Shown here piece after piece: positions 32,741-44,600 of a DNA stretch of 64,000 nt; the stretch's first letter is position 1; each line of letters begins with the position of its first letter. Position numbers and translations under genes: made by a program. The notes beneath the pieces are model-generated. The model worked only from the letters and a program-made list of their open reading frames with translations. It was not told where the DNA came from and did no database searches. The DNA comes from Loripinus fragilis (taxonomy: Eukaryota > Mollusca > Bivalvia > Lucinida > Lucinidae): contig OZ026522.1 of assembly GCA_964019695.1 (NCBI GenBank), forward strand, positions 17,792,687-17,856,686, written 5' to 3'.

Positions 32741-35700
32741 AAAATCGACAGCCGGGGACCTTACAAAAATGGTGAAAATTTTGTACTATCTCAAAATGTG
32801 CTAAGAATTTCTTTTCAGGCAAAAATTCTTTGTTCCACTCAGCAAAAGAAGTGTTTCTACAAACTTTTAGGCAGTTTTTGCAAAAATGAATTTTTGACGG
32901 AAAATCGACAGCTGCGGACCTTACAAAATTGGTGGAAATTTTGTACTATCTCAAATGTGCTAAGAAAATATTTTTTTGGCAAAATTCTTTGTTCCACTCA
33001 TCAAAAGAAGTGTTTCTCCAAACTTTTAGGCAGTTGTTGGAAAATTGAATTTTTGACGGAAAATCGACAGCCGCGGACCTTACAAAATTGGTGAAAATTT
33101 TGTACTATCTCAAATGTGCTAAGAAAATATTTTTTGGCAAAATTCTTTGTTCCACTCAGCAAAAGGAGTGTTTCTACAAACTTTTAGGCAGTTTTTGGAA
33201 AATTGAATTTTTGACGGAAAATCAACAGCCGCGGACCTTACAAAAATGGTAAAAATTTGAACTATCTCAAAATGTGCTAAGAAAATATTTTTTGGCAAAA
33301 TTCTTTGTTCCACTCATCAAAAGAAGTGTTTCTACAAACTTTTAGGCAGTTTTTGGAAAATTGAATTTTTGATGGAAAATCCACAGCCGCGGACCTTACA
33401 AAAATGGAGCAAAATTTGTACTATCAAAATGTGCTAAGAAAATATTTTTTGGCAAAATTCTTTGTTCCACTCATCAAAAGAAGTTTTTCTACAAACTTTT
33501 AGGCATTTTTTGGAAAATTGAATTTTTGACGGAAAATCGACAGCCGCGGACCTTACAAAATTAGTGAAATTTTTGTACTATCTCAAATGTGCTAAGAAAA
33601 TATTTTTTGGCAAAATTCTTTGTTCCACTCAGCAAAAGGAGTGTTTCTACAAACTTTTAGGCAGTTTTTGGAAAATTGAATTTTTGATGGAAAATCGACA
33701 GCCGCGGACCTTACAAAAATGGTAAAAATTTGTACTATCTCAAAATGTGCTAAGAAAATATTTTTTGGCAAAATTCTTTGTTCCACTCATCAAAAGAAGT
33801 GTTTCTACAAACTTTTAGGCAGTTTTTGGAAAATTGAATTTTTGACGGAAAATCGACAGCCGCGTACCTTACAAAAATGGTGAAAATTTTGTACTATCTC
33901 AAAATGTGCTAAGAAAACATTCTTTGGCAAAATTCTTTATTCCACCCAGCAAAAGAAGTGTTTCTACAAACTTTTAGGCAGTTTTTGGAAAATTGAATTT
34001 TTGACGGAAAATCGACAGCCGCAGACCTTACAAAAATGGTGAAAATTTTAAACTATCTCAAAATGTGCTAAGAATTTTTTTCAGGCAAAATTCTTTGTTC
34101 CACTCAGCAAAAGAAGTGTTTCTACAAACTTTAAGGAAGTTTTTGCAAAATTGAATTTTTGACGGAAAATCGACAGCCGCGGACCTTACAAAAATGGTAA
34201 AAATTTGTACTATCTCAAAATGTGCTAAGAAAATATTTTTTGGCAAAATTCTTTATTCCACTCAGCAAAAGAAGTGTTTCTACAACCTTTTAGGCAGTTT
34301 TTGGAAAATTGAATTTTTGACGGAAAATCGACAGCAGCGGACCTTACAAAAATGGTAAAAATATGTACTATCTCAAAATGTGCTAAGAAAATATTTTTTG
34401 GCAAAATTCTTTGTTCCACTCATCAAAAGAAGTGTTTCTCCAAACTTTTAGGCAGTTTTTGGAAAATTGAATTTTTGACGGAAAATCGACAGCCGCGGAC
34501 CTTACAAAAATGGTGAAAATTTTGTACTATCTCAAAATGTGCTAAGAAAATATTTTTTGGCAAAATTCTTAGTTCCACTCATCAAAAGAAGTGTTTCTCC
34601 AAACTTTTAGGCAGTTTTTGGAAAATTGAATTTTTGATGGAAAATCGACAGCCGCGGACCTTACAAAAATGGTGAAAATTTTGTACTATCTCAAAATGTG
34701 CTAAGAAAACATTCTTTGGCAAAATTCTTTATTCCACTCATCAAAAGAAGTGTTTCTACAAACTTTTAGGCAGTTTTTGGAAAATTGAATTTTTGACGGA
34801 AAATCGACAGCCGTGGACCTTACAAAAATGGTGAAAATTTGTACTATCTCAAAATGTGCTAAGAAAATATTTTTTGGCAAAATTGTTTGTTCCACTCATC
34901 AAAAGAAGTTTTTCTACAAACTTTTAGGCAGTTTTTGGAAAATTGAATTTTTGACGGAAAATCGACAGCTGCGGACCTTACAAAATTGGTGAAAATTTTG
35001 TACTATCTCAAATGTGCTAAGAAAATATTTTTTGGCAAAATTCTTTGTTCCACTCAGCAAAAGGAGTGTTTCTACAAACTTTTAGGCAGTTTTTGGAAAA
35101 TTGAATTTTTGACGGAAAATCGACAGCCGCGGACCTTACAAAAATGGTAAAAATTTGTACTATCTCAAAATGTGCTAAGAAAATATTTTTTGGCAAAATT
35201 CTTTGTTCCACTCATCAAAAGAAGTGTTTCTACAAACTTTAAGGCAGTTTTTGGAAAATTGAATTTTTGACGGAAAATCGACAGCCGCGGACCTTACAAA
35301 AATGGTGAAAATTTTGTACTATCTCAAAATGTGCTAAGAAAACATTCTTTGGCAAAATTCTTTATTCCACCCAGCAAAAGAAGTGTTTCTACAAACTTTT
35401 AGGCAGTTTTTGGAAAATTGAATCTTTGACGGAAAATCGACAGCCGCGTACCTTACAAAAATGGTGAAAATTTTGTACTATCTCAAAATGTGCTAAGAAA
35501 ACATTCTTTGCCAAAATTCTTTATTCCACCCAGCAAAAGAAGTGTTTCTACAAACTTTTAGGCAGTTTTTGGAAAATTGAATTTTTGACGGAAAATCGAC
35601 AGCCGCGGACCTTACAAAAATGGTAAAAATTTGTACTATCTCAAAATGTGCTAAGAAAATATTTTTTGGCAAAATTCTTTGTTCCACTCATCAAAAGAAG

Positions 35701-36066
35701 TGTTTCTACAAACTTTTAGGCAGTTTTTGGAAAATTGAATTTTTGACGGAAAATCGACAGCAGCGGACCTTACAAAAATGGTAAAAATATGTACTATCTC
35801 AAAATGTGCTAAGAAAATATTTTTTGGCAAAATTCTTTGTTCCACTCATCAAAAGAAGTGTTTCTCCAAACTTTTAGGCAGTTTTTGGAAAATTGAATTT
35901 TTGACGGAAAATCGACAGCCGCGGACCTTACAAAAATGGTGAAAATTTTGTACTATCTCAAAATGTGCTAAGAAAACATTCTTTGGCAAAATTCTTTATT
36001 CCACTCATCAAAAGAAGTGTTTCTACAAACTTTTAGGCAGTTTTTGGAAAATTGAATTTTTGACAG
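32741..36066 (+). repeat. Shortened E-to-E unit, 21 monomers
   Basis: Order: E 32741, F 32901, A 33060, G 33218, H 33376, I 33533, J 33691, K 33849, L 34008-34165, then D-M-N-O-P-A-Q-B-K-J-M-Y. The cassette is complete, but the long middle part of the 34- or 45-unit is absent. B and K adjoin near 35430, where a B-type ATCTTTGACGG end meets a K-type GCGTACC start. D carries a private CTACAACCTTTTAGG change (near 34285) that reappears at 38876 and 41253 and links this region to the next two units. Confidence 0.83.
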
Positions 36067-37492
36067 AAAATCGACAACCGGGGACCTTACAAAAATGGTG
36101 AAAATTTTGTACTATCTCAAAATGTGCTAAGAATTTTTTTTCAGGCAAAAATTCTTTGTTCCACTCAGCAAAAGAAGTGTTTCTACAAACTTTTAGGCAG
36201 TTTTTGCAAAAATGAATTTTTGACGGAAAATCGACAGCTGCGGACCTTACAAAATTGGTGAAAATTTTGTACTATCTCAAATGTGCTAAGAAAATATTTT
36301 TTTGGCAAAATTCTTTGTTCCACTCATCAAAAGAAGTGTTTCTACAAACTTTTAGGCAGTTGTTGGAAAATTGAATTTTTGACGGAAAATCGACAGCCGC
36401 GGACCTTACAAAATTGGTGAAAATTTTGTACTATCTCAAATGTGCTAAGAAAATATTTTTTGGCAAAATTCTTTGTTCCACTCAGCAAAAGGAGTGTTTC
36501 TACAAACTTTTAGGCAGTTTTTGGAAAATTGAATTTTTGACGGAAAATCAACAGCCGCGGACCTTACAAAAATGGTAAAAATTTGTACTATCTCAAAATG
36601 TGCTAAGAAAACATTTTTTGGCAAAATTCTTTGTTCCACTCATCAAAAGAAGTGTTTCTACAAACTTTTAGGCAGTTTTTGGAAAATTGAATTTTTGACG
36701 GAAAATCGACAGCCGCGGACCTTACAAAAATGGTAAAAATTTGTACTATCTCAAAATGTGCTAAGAAAATATTTTTTGGCAAAATTCTTTGTTCCACTCA
36801 GCAAAAGGAGTGTTTCTACAAACTTTTAGGCAGTTTTTGGAAAATTGAATTTTTGACGGAAAATCGACAGCCGCGGACCTTACAAAAATGGTAAAAATTT
36901 GTACTATCTCAAAATGTGCTAAGAAAATATTTTTTGGCAAAATTCTTTGTTCCACTCATCAAAAGAAGTGTTTCTACAAACTTTAAGGCAGTTTTTGGAA
37001 AATTGAATTTTTGACGGAAAATCGACAGCCGCGGACCTTACAAAAATGGTGAAAATTTTGTACTATCTCAAAATGTGCTAAGAAAACATTCTTTGGCAAA
37101 ATTCTTTGTTCCACTCAGCAAAAGGAGTGTTTCTACAAACTTTTAGGCAGTTTTTGGAAAATTGAATTTTTGACGGAAAATCGACAGCAGCGGACCTTAC
37201 AAAAATGGTAAAAATATGTACTATCTCAAAATGTGCTAAGAAAATATTTTTGGCAAAATTCTTTGTTCCACTCATCAAAAGAAGTGTTTCTCCAAACTTT
37301 CAGGCAGTTTTTGGAAATTTGAATTTTTGACGGAAAATCGACAGCCGCGGACCTTACAAAAATGGTGAAAATTTTGTACTATCTCAAAATGTGCTAAGAA
37401 AACATTCTTTGGCAAAATTCTTTATTCCACTCATCAAAAGAAGTGTTTCTACAAACTTTTAGGCAGTTTTTGGAAAATTGAATTTTTGACAG
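36067..37492 (+). repeat. Very short E-to-E unit, 9 monomers
   Basis: Order: E 36067, F 36227, A 36386, G-like 36544, J/A hybrid 36702-36859, then Q-X-M'-Y. Here E starts CGACAACCGGGG rather than CGACAGCCGGGG, a change shared only with the E at 40660. F has GGTGAAAA where most F copies have GGTGGAAA, again shared with 40820. The J/A hybrid is the likely joint of a tandem duplication: the material before it matches 40660 onward, and the material after it matches 31970 onward. Confidence 0.82.
36702..36859 (+). repeat. J/A hybrid at tandem-duplication joint
   Basis: J- or Q-like start (GGTAAAAATTTG, CTCAAAATG), A-like end (CTCAGC, AAAAGGAG). Blocks on either side repeat each other at 4.59-4.75 kb, so this monomer is the expected crossover product. 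Confidence 0.8.
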
Positions 37493-40400
37493 AAAATCGA
37501 CAGCCGGGGACCTTACAAAAATGGTGAAAATTTTGTACTATCTCAAAATGTGCTAAGAATTTCTTTTCAGGCAAAAATTCTTTGTTCCACTCAGCAAAAG
37601 AAGTGTTTCTACAAACTTTTAGGCAGTTTTTGCAAAAATGAATTTTTGACGGAAAATCGACAGCTGCGGACCTTACAAAATTGGTGGAAATTTTGTACTA
37701 TCTCAAATGTGCTAAGAAAATATTTTTTTGGCAAAATTCTTTGTTCCACTCATCAAAAGAAGTGTTTCTACAAACTTTTAGGCAGTTGTTGGAAAATTGA
37801 ATTTTTGACGGAAAATCGACAGCCGCGGACCTTACAAAATTGGTGAAAATTTTGTACTATCTCAAATGTGCTAAGAAAATATTTTTTGGCAAAATTCTTT
37901 GTTCCACTCAGCAAAAGGAGTGTTTCTACAAACTTTTAGGCAGTTTTTGGAAAATTGAATTTTTGACGGAAAATCAACAGCCGCGGACCTTACAAAAATG
38001 GTAAAAATTTGTACTATCTCAAAATGTGCTAAGAAAATATTTTTTGGCAAAATTCTTTGTTCCACTCATCAAAAGAAGTGTTTCTACAAACTTTTAGGCA
38101 GTTTTTGGAAAATTGAATTTTTGATGGAAAATCCACAGCCGCGGACCTTACAAAAATGGAGCAAAATTTGTACTATCAAAATGTGCTAAGAAAATATTTT
38201 TTGGCAAAATTCTTTGTTCCACTCATCAAAAGAAGTTTTTCTACAAACTTTTAGGCATTTTTTGGAAAATTGAATTTTTGACGGAAAATCGACAGCCGCG
38301 GACCTTACAAAATTAGTGAAATTTTTGTACTATCTCAAATGTGCTAAGAAAATATTTTTTGGCAAAATTCTTTGTTCCACTCATCAAAAGAAGTGTTTCT
38401 ACAAACTTTTAGGCAGTTTTTGGAAAATTGAATTTTTGACGGAAAATCGACAGCCTCGTACCTTACAAAAATGGTGAAAATTTTGTACTATCTCAAAATG
38501 TGCTAAGAAAACATTCTTTGGCAAAATTCTTTATTCCACCCAGCAAAAGAAGTGTTTCTACAAACTTTTAGGCAGTTTTTGGAAAATTGAATTTTTGACG
38601 GAAAATCGACAGCCGCAGACCTTACAAAAATGGTGAAAATTTTAAACTATCTCAAAATGTGCTAAGAATTTTTTTCAGGCAAAATTCTTTGTTCCACTCA
38701 GCAAAAGAAGTGTTTCTACAAACTTTAAGGAAGTTTTTGCAAAATTGAATTTTTGACGGAAAATCGACAGCCGCGGACCTTACAAAAATGGTAAAAATTT
38801 GTACTATCTCAAAATGTGCTAAGAAAATATTTTTTGGCAAAATTCTTTATTCCACTCAGCAAAAGAAGTGTTTCTACAACCTTTTAGGCAGTTTTTGGAA
38901 AATTGAATTTTTGACGGAAAATCGACAGCAGCGGACCTTACAAAAATGGTAAAAATATGTACTATCTCAAAATGTGCTAAGAAAATATTTTTTGGCAAAA
39001 TTCTTTGTTCCACTCATCAAAAGAAGTGTTTCTCCAAACTTTTAGGCAGTTTTTGGAAAATTGAATTTTTGACGGAAAATCGACAGCCGCGGACCTTACA
39101 AAAATGGTGAAAATTTTGTACTATCTCAAAATGTGCTAAGAAAATATTTTTTGGCAAAATTCTTAGTTCCACTCATCAAAAGAAGTGTTTCTCCAAACTT
39201 TTAGGCAGTTTTTGGAAAATTGAATTTTTGATGGAAAATCGACAGCCGCGGACCTTACAAAAATGGTGAAAATTTTGTACTATCTCAAAATGTGCTAAGA
39301 AAACATTCTTTGGCAAAATTCTTTATTCCACTCATCAAAAGAAGTGTTTCTACAAACTTTTAGGCAGTTTTTGGAAAATTGAATTTTTGACGGAAAATCG
39401 ACAGCCGTGGACCTTACAAAAATGGTGAAAATTTGTACTATCTCAAAATGTGCTAAGAAAATATTTTTTGGCAAAATTGTTTGTTCCACTCATCAAAAGA
39501 AGTTTTTCTACAAACTTTTAGGCAGTTTTTGGAAAATTGAATTTTTGACGGAAAATCGACAGCTGCGGACCTTACAAAATTGGTGAAAATTTTGTACTAT
39601 CTCAAATGTGCTAAGAAAATATTTTTTGGCAAAATTCTTTGTTCCACTCAGCAAAAGGAGTGTTTCTACAAACTTTTAGGCAGTTTTTGGAAAATTGAAT
39701 TTTTGACGGAAAATCGACAGCCGCGGACCTTACAAAAATGGTAAAAATTTGTACTATCTCAAAATGTGCTAAGAAAATATTTTTTGGCAAAATTCTTTGT
39801 TCCACTCATCAAAAGAAGTGTTTCTACAAACTTTAAGGCAGTTTTTGGAAAATTGAATTTTTGACGGAAAATCGACAGCCGCGGACCTTACAAAAATGGT
39901 GAAAATTTTGTACTATCTCAAAATGTGCTAAGAAAACATTCTTTGGCAAAATTCTTTATTCCACCCAGCAAAAGAAGTGTTTCTACAAACTTTTAGGCAG
40001 TTTTTGGAAAATTGAATCTTTGACGGAAAATCGACAGCCGCAGACCTTACAAAAATGGTGAAAATTTTAAACTATCTCAAAATGTGCTTAGAATTTTTTT
40101 CATGCAAAATTCTTTGTTCCACTCAGCAAAAGAAGTGTTTCTCCAAACTTTAAGGCAGTTTTTGCAAAATTGAATTTTTGACGGAAAATCGACAGCCGCG
40201 GACCTTACAAAAATGGTAAAAATTTGTACTATCTCAAAATGTGCTAAGAAAATATTTTTTGGCAAAATTCTTTGTTCCACTCATCAAAAGAAGTGTTTCT
40301 ACAAACTTTTAGGCAGTTTTTGGAAAATTGAATTTTTGACGGAAAATCGACAGCAGCGGACCTTACAAAAATGGTAAAAATATGTACTATCTCAAAATGT

Positions 40401-40659
40401 GCTAAGAAAATATTTTTTGGCAAAATTCTTTGTTCCACTCATCAAAAGAAGTGTTTCTCCAAACTTTTAGGCAGTTTTTGGAAAATTGAATTTTTGACGG
40501 AAAATCGACAGCCGCGGACCTTACTAAAATGGTGAAAATTTTGTACTATCTCAAAATGTGCTAAGAAAACATTCTTTGGCAAAATTCTTTATTCCACTCA
40601 TCAAAAGAAGTGTTTCTACAAACTTTTAGGCAGTTTTTGGAAAATTGAATTTTTGACAG
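37493..40659 (+). repeat. Shortened E-to-E unit, 20 monomers
   Basis: Order: E 37493, F 37653, A 37812, G 37970, H 38128, I/J hybrid 38285-38442, K 38443, L 38602-38759, then D-M-N-O-P-A-Q-B-C-[D/J]-M-Y. It parallels 32741-36066 at an offset of 4752 bp before the I/J hybrid and about 4594 bp after it, so one monomer was lost there. K starts CCTCGTACC, a private change. C has CATGCAAAAT at 40101 in place of CAGGCAAAAT. Confidence 0.83.
38285..38442 (+). repeat. I/J hybrid monomer
   Basis: Starts as I (CAAAATTAGTGAAATTTTTG, CTCAAATG) and ends as J (CATC, AAAAGAAG, GACGG). One monomer was lost; the offset to the 32.7 kb unit drops from 4752 to about 4594 bp here. Confidence 0.84.
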
Positions 40660-41136
40660 AAAATCGACAACCGGGGACCTTACAAAAATGGTGAAAATTT
40701 TGTACTATCTCAAAATGTGCTAAGAATTTTTTTTCAGGCAAAAATTCTTTGTTCCACTCAGCAAAAGAAGTGTTTCTACAAACTTTTAGGCAGTTTTTGC
40801 AAAAATGAATTTTTGACGGAAAATCGACAGCTGCGGACCTTACAAAATTGGTGAAAATTTTGTACTATCTCAAATGTGCTAAGAAAATATTTTTTTGGCA
40901 AAATTCTTTGTTCCACTCATCAAAAGAAGTGTTTCTACAAACTTTTAGGCAGTTGTTGGAAAATTGAATTTTTGACGGAAAATCGACAGCCGCGGACCTT
41001 ACAAAATTGGTGAAAATTTTGTACTATCTCAAATGTGCTAAGAAAATATTTTTTGGCAAAATTCTTTGTTCCACTCAGCAAAAGGAGTGTTTCTACAAAC
41101 TTTTAGGCAGTTTTTGGAAAATTGAATTTTTGACGG

Positions 41137-41294
41137 AAAATCAACAGCCGCGGACCTTACAAAAATGGTAAAAATTTGTACTATCTCAAAATGTGCTAAG
41201 AAAATATTTTTTGGCAAAATTCTTTATTCCACTCAGCAAAAGAAGTGTTTCTACAACCTTTTAGGCAGTTTTTGGAAAATTGAATTTTTGACGG
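41137..41294 (+). repeat. G/D hybrid monomer
   Basis: G start (AAAATCAACAG) with a D end (CTTTATTCC, CTCAGC, and the private CTACAACCTTTTAGG shared with 34285 and 38876). Confidence 0.82.
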
Positions 41295-41452
41295 AAAATC
41301 GACAGCAGCGGACCTTACAAAAATGGTAAAAATATGTACTATCTCAAAATGTGCTAAGAAAATATTTTTTGGCAAAATTCTTTGTTCCACTCATCAAAAG
41401 AAGTGTTTCTCCAAACTTTTAGGCAGTTTTTGGAAAATTGAATTTTTGACGG

Positions 41453-41611
41453 AAAATCGACAGCCGCGGACCTTACAAAAATGGTGAAAATTTTGTACTA
41501 TCTCAAAATGTGCTAAGAAAATATTTTTTGGCAAAATTCTTAGTTCCACTCATCAAAAGAAGTGTTTCTCCAAACTTTTAGGCAGTTGTTGGAAAATTGA
41601 ATTTTTGACGG
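41453..41611 (+). repeat. N/F hybrid monomer
   Basis: N through TTCTTAGTTCC and CTCCA, then the F-specific CAGTTGTTGG. It is followed by A-G-H as F would be. Confidence 0.83.
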
Positions 41612-44600
41612 AAAATCGACAGCCGCGGACCTTACAAAATTGGTGAAAATTTTGTACTATCTCAAATGTGCTAAGAAAATATTTTTTGGCAAAATTCTTT
41701 GTTCCACTCAGCAAAAGGAGTGTTTCTACAAACTTTTAGGCAGTTTTTGGAAAATTGAATTTTTGACGGAAAATCAACAGCCGCGGACCTTACAAAAATG
41801 GTAAAAATTTGTACTATCTCAAAATGTGCTAAGAAAATATTTTTTGGCAAAATTCTTTGTTCCACTCATCAAAAGAAGTGTTTCTACAAACTTTTAGGCA
41901 GTTTTTGGAAAATTGAATTTATGATGGAAAATCCACAGCCGCGGACCTTACAAAAATGGAGCAAAATTTGTACTATCAAAATGTGCTAAGAAAATATTTT
42001 TTGGCAAAATTCTTTGTTCCACTCATCAAAAGAAGTTTTTCTACAAACTTTTAGGCATTTTTTGGAAAATTGAATTTTTGACGGAAAATCGACAGCCGCG
42101 GACCTTACAAAAATGGTAAAAATTTGTACTATCTCAAAATGTGCTAAGAAAATATTTTTTGGCAAAATTCTTTGTTCCACTCATCAAAAGAAGTGTTTCT
42201 ACAAACTTTAAGGCAGTTTTTGGAAAATTGAATTTTTGACGGAAAATCGACAGCCGCGGACCTTACAAAAATGGTGAAAATTTTGTACTATCTCAAAATG
42301 TGCTAAGAAAACATTCTTTGGCAAAATTCTTTGTTCCACTCAGCAAAAGGAGTGTTTCTACAAACTTTTAGGCAGTTTTTGGAAAATTGAATTTTTGACG
42401 GAAAATCGACAGCAGCGGACCTTACAAAAATGGTAAAAATATGTACTATCTCAAAATGTGCTAAGAAAATATTTTTGGCAAAATTCTTTGTTCCACTCAT
42501 CAAAAGAAGTGTTTCTCCAAACTTTTAGGCAGTTTTTGGAAAATTGAATTTTTGACGGAAAATCGACAGCCGCGGACCTTACAAAAATGGTGAAAATTTT
42601 GTACTATCTCAAAATGTGCTAAGAAAACATTCTTTGGCAAAATTCTTTATTCCACTCATCAAAAGAAGTGTTTCTACAAACTTTTAGGCAGTTTTTGGAA
42701 AATTGAATTTTTGACAGAAAATCGACAGCCGGGGACCTTACAAAAATGGTGAAAATTTTGTACTATCTCAAAATGTGCTAAGAATTTCTTTTCAGGCAAA
42801 AATTCTTTGTTCCACTCAGCAAAAGAAGTGTTTCTACAAACTTTTAGGTAGTTTTTGCAAAAATGAATTTTTGACGGAAAATCGACAGCTGCGGACCTTA
42901 CAAAATTGGTGGAAATTTTGTACTATCTCAAATGTGCTAAGAAAATATTTTTTTGGCAAAATTCTTTGTTCCACTCATCAAAAGAAGTGTTTCTACAAAC
43001 TTTTAGGCAGTTGTTGGAAAATTGAATTTTTGACGGAAAATCGACAGCCGCGGACCTTACAAAATTGGTGAAAATTTTGTACTATCTCAAATGTGCTAAG
43101 AAAATATTTTTTGGCAAAATTCTTTGTTCCACTCAGCAAAAGGAGTGTTTCTACAAACTTTTAGGCAGTTTTTGGAAAATTGAATTTTTGACGGAAAATC
43201 AACAGCCGCGGACCTTACAAAAATGGTAAAAATTTGTACTATCTCAAAATGTGCTAAGAAAATATTTTTTGGCAAAATTCTTTGTTCCACTCATCAAAAG
43301 AAGTGTTTCTACAAACTTTTAGGCAGTTTTTGGAAAATTGAATTTTTGATGGAAAATCCACAGCCGCGGACCTTACAAAAATGGAGCAAAATTTGTACTA
43401 TCAAAATGTGCTAAGAAAATATTTTTTGGCAAAATTCTTTGTTCCACTCATCAAAAGAAGTTTTTCTACAAACTTTTAGGCATTTTTTGGAAAATAGAAT
43501 TTTTGACGGAAAATCGACAGCCGCGGACCTTACAAAATTAGTGAAATTTTTGTACTATCTCAAATGTGCTAAGAAAATATTTTTTGGCAAAATTCTTTGT
43601 TCCACTCAGCAAAAGGAGTGTTTCTACAAACTTTTAGGCAGTTTTTGGAAAATTGAATTTTTGATGGAAAATCGACAGCCGCGGACCTTACAAAAATGGT
43701 AAAAATTTGTACTATCTCAAAATGTGCTAAGAAAATATTTTTTGGCAAAATTCTTTGTTCCACTCATCAAAAGAAGTGTTTCTACAAACTTTTAGGCAGT
43801 TTTTGGAAAATTGAATTTTTGACGGAAAATCGACAGCCGCGTACCTTACAAAAATGGTGAAAATTTTGTACTATCTCAAAATGTGCTAAGAAAACATTCT
43901 TTGGCAAAATTCTTTATTCCACCCAGCAAAAGAAGTGTTTCTACAAACTTTTAGGCAGTTTTTGGAAAATTGAATTTTTGACGGAAAATCGACAGCCGCA
44001 GACCTTACAAAAATGGTGAAAATTTTAAACTATCTCAAAATGTGCTTAGAATTTTTTTCAGGCAAAATTCTTTGTTCCACTCAGCAAAAGAAGTGTTTCT
44101 CCAAACTTTAAGGCAGTTTTTGCAAAATTGAATTTTTGACGGAAAATCGACAGCCGCGGACCTTACAAAAATGGTAAAAATTTGTACTATCTCAAAATGT
44201 GCTAAGAAAATATTTTTTGGCAAAATTCTTTATTCCACTCAGCAAAAGAAGTGTTTCTACAAACTTTTAGGCAGTTTTTGGAAAATTGAATTTTTGACGG
44301 AAAATCGACAGCAGCGGACCTTACAAAAATGGTAAAAATATGTACTATCTCAAATGTGCTAAGAAAATATTTTTTGGCAAAATTCTTTGTTCCACTCATC
44401 AAAAGAAGTGTTTCTCCAAACTTTTAGGCAGTTTTTGGAAAATTGAATTTTTGACGGAAAATCGACAGCCGCGGACCTTACAAAAATGGTGAAAATTTTG
44501 TACTATCTCAAAATGTGCTAAGAAAATATTTTTTGGCAAAATTCTTAGTTCCACTCATCAAAAGAAGTGTTTCTCCAAACTTTTAGGCAGTTTTTGGAAA

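Larger units (their letters stand above)
40660..42717 (+). repeat. Scrambled E-to-E unit, 13 monomers
   Basis: Order: E 40660, F 40820, A 40979, G/D hybrid 41137-41294, M 41295, N/F hybrid 41453-41611, A 41612, G 41770, H 41928-42084, then Q-X-M'-Y. Two hybrid monomers within 500 bp bracket one M, and A-G occurs twice, so at least two recombination events must have shaped it. H is followed directly by Q; I, J, K and L are missing. The HTTT run before H reads GAATTTATGATGG, a private change near 41921. Confidence 0.82.
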
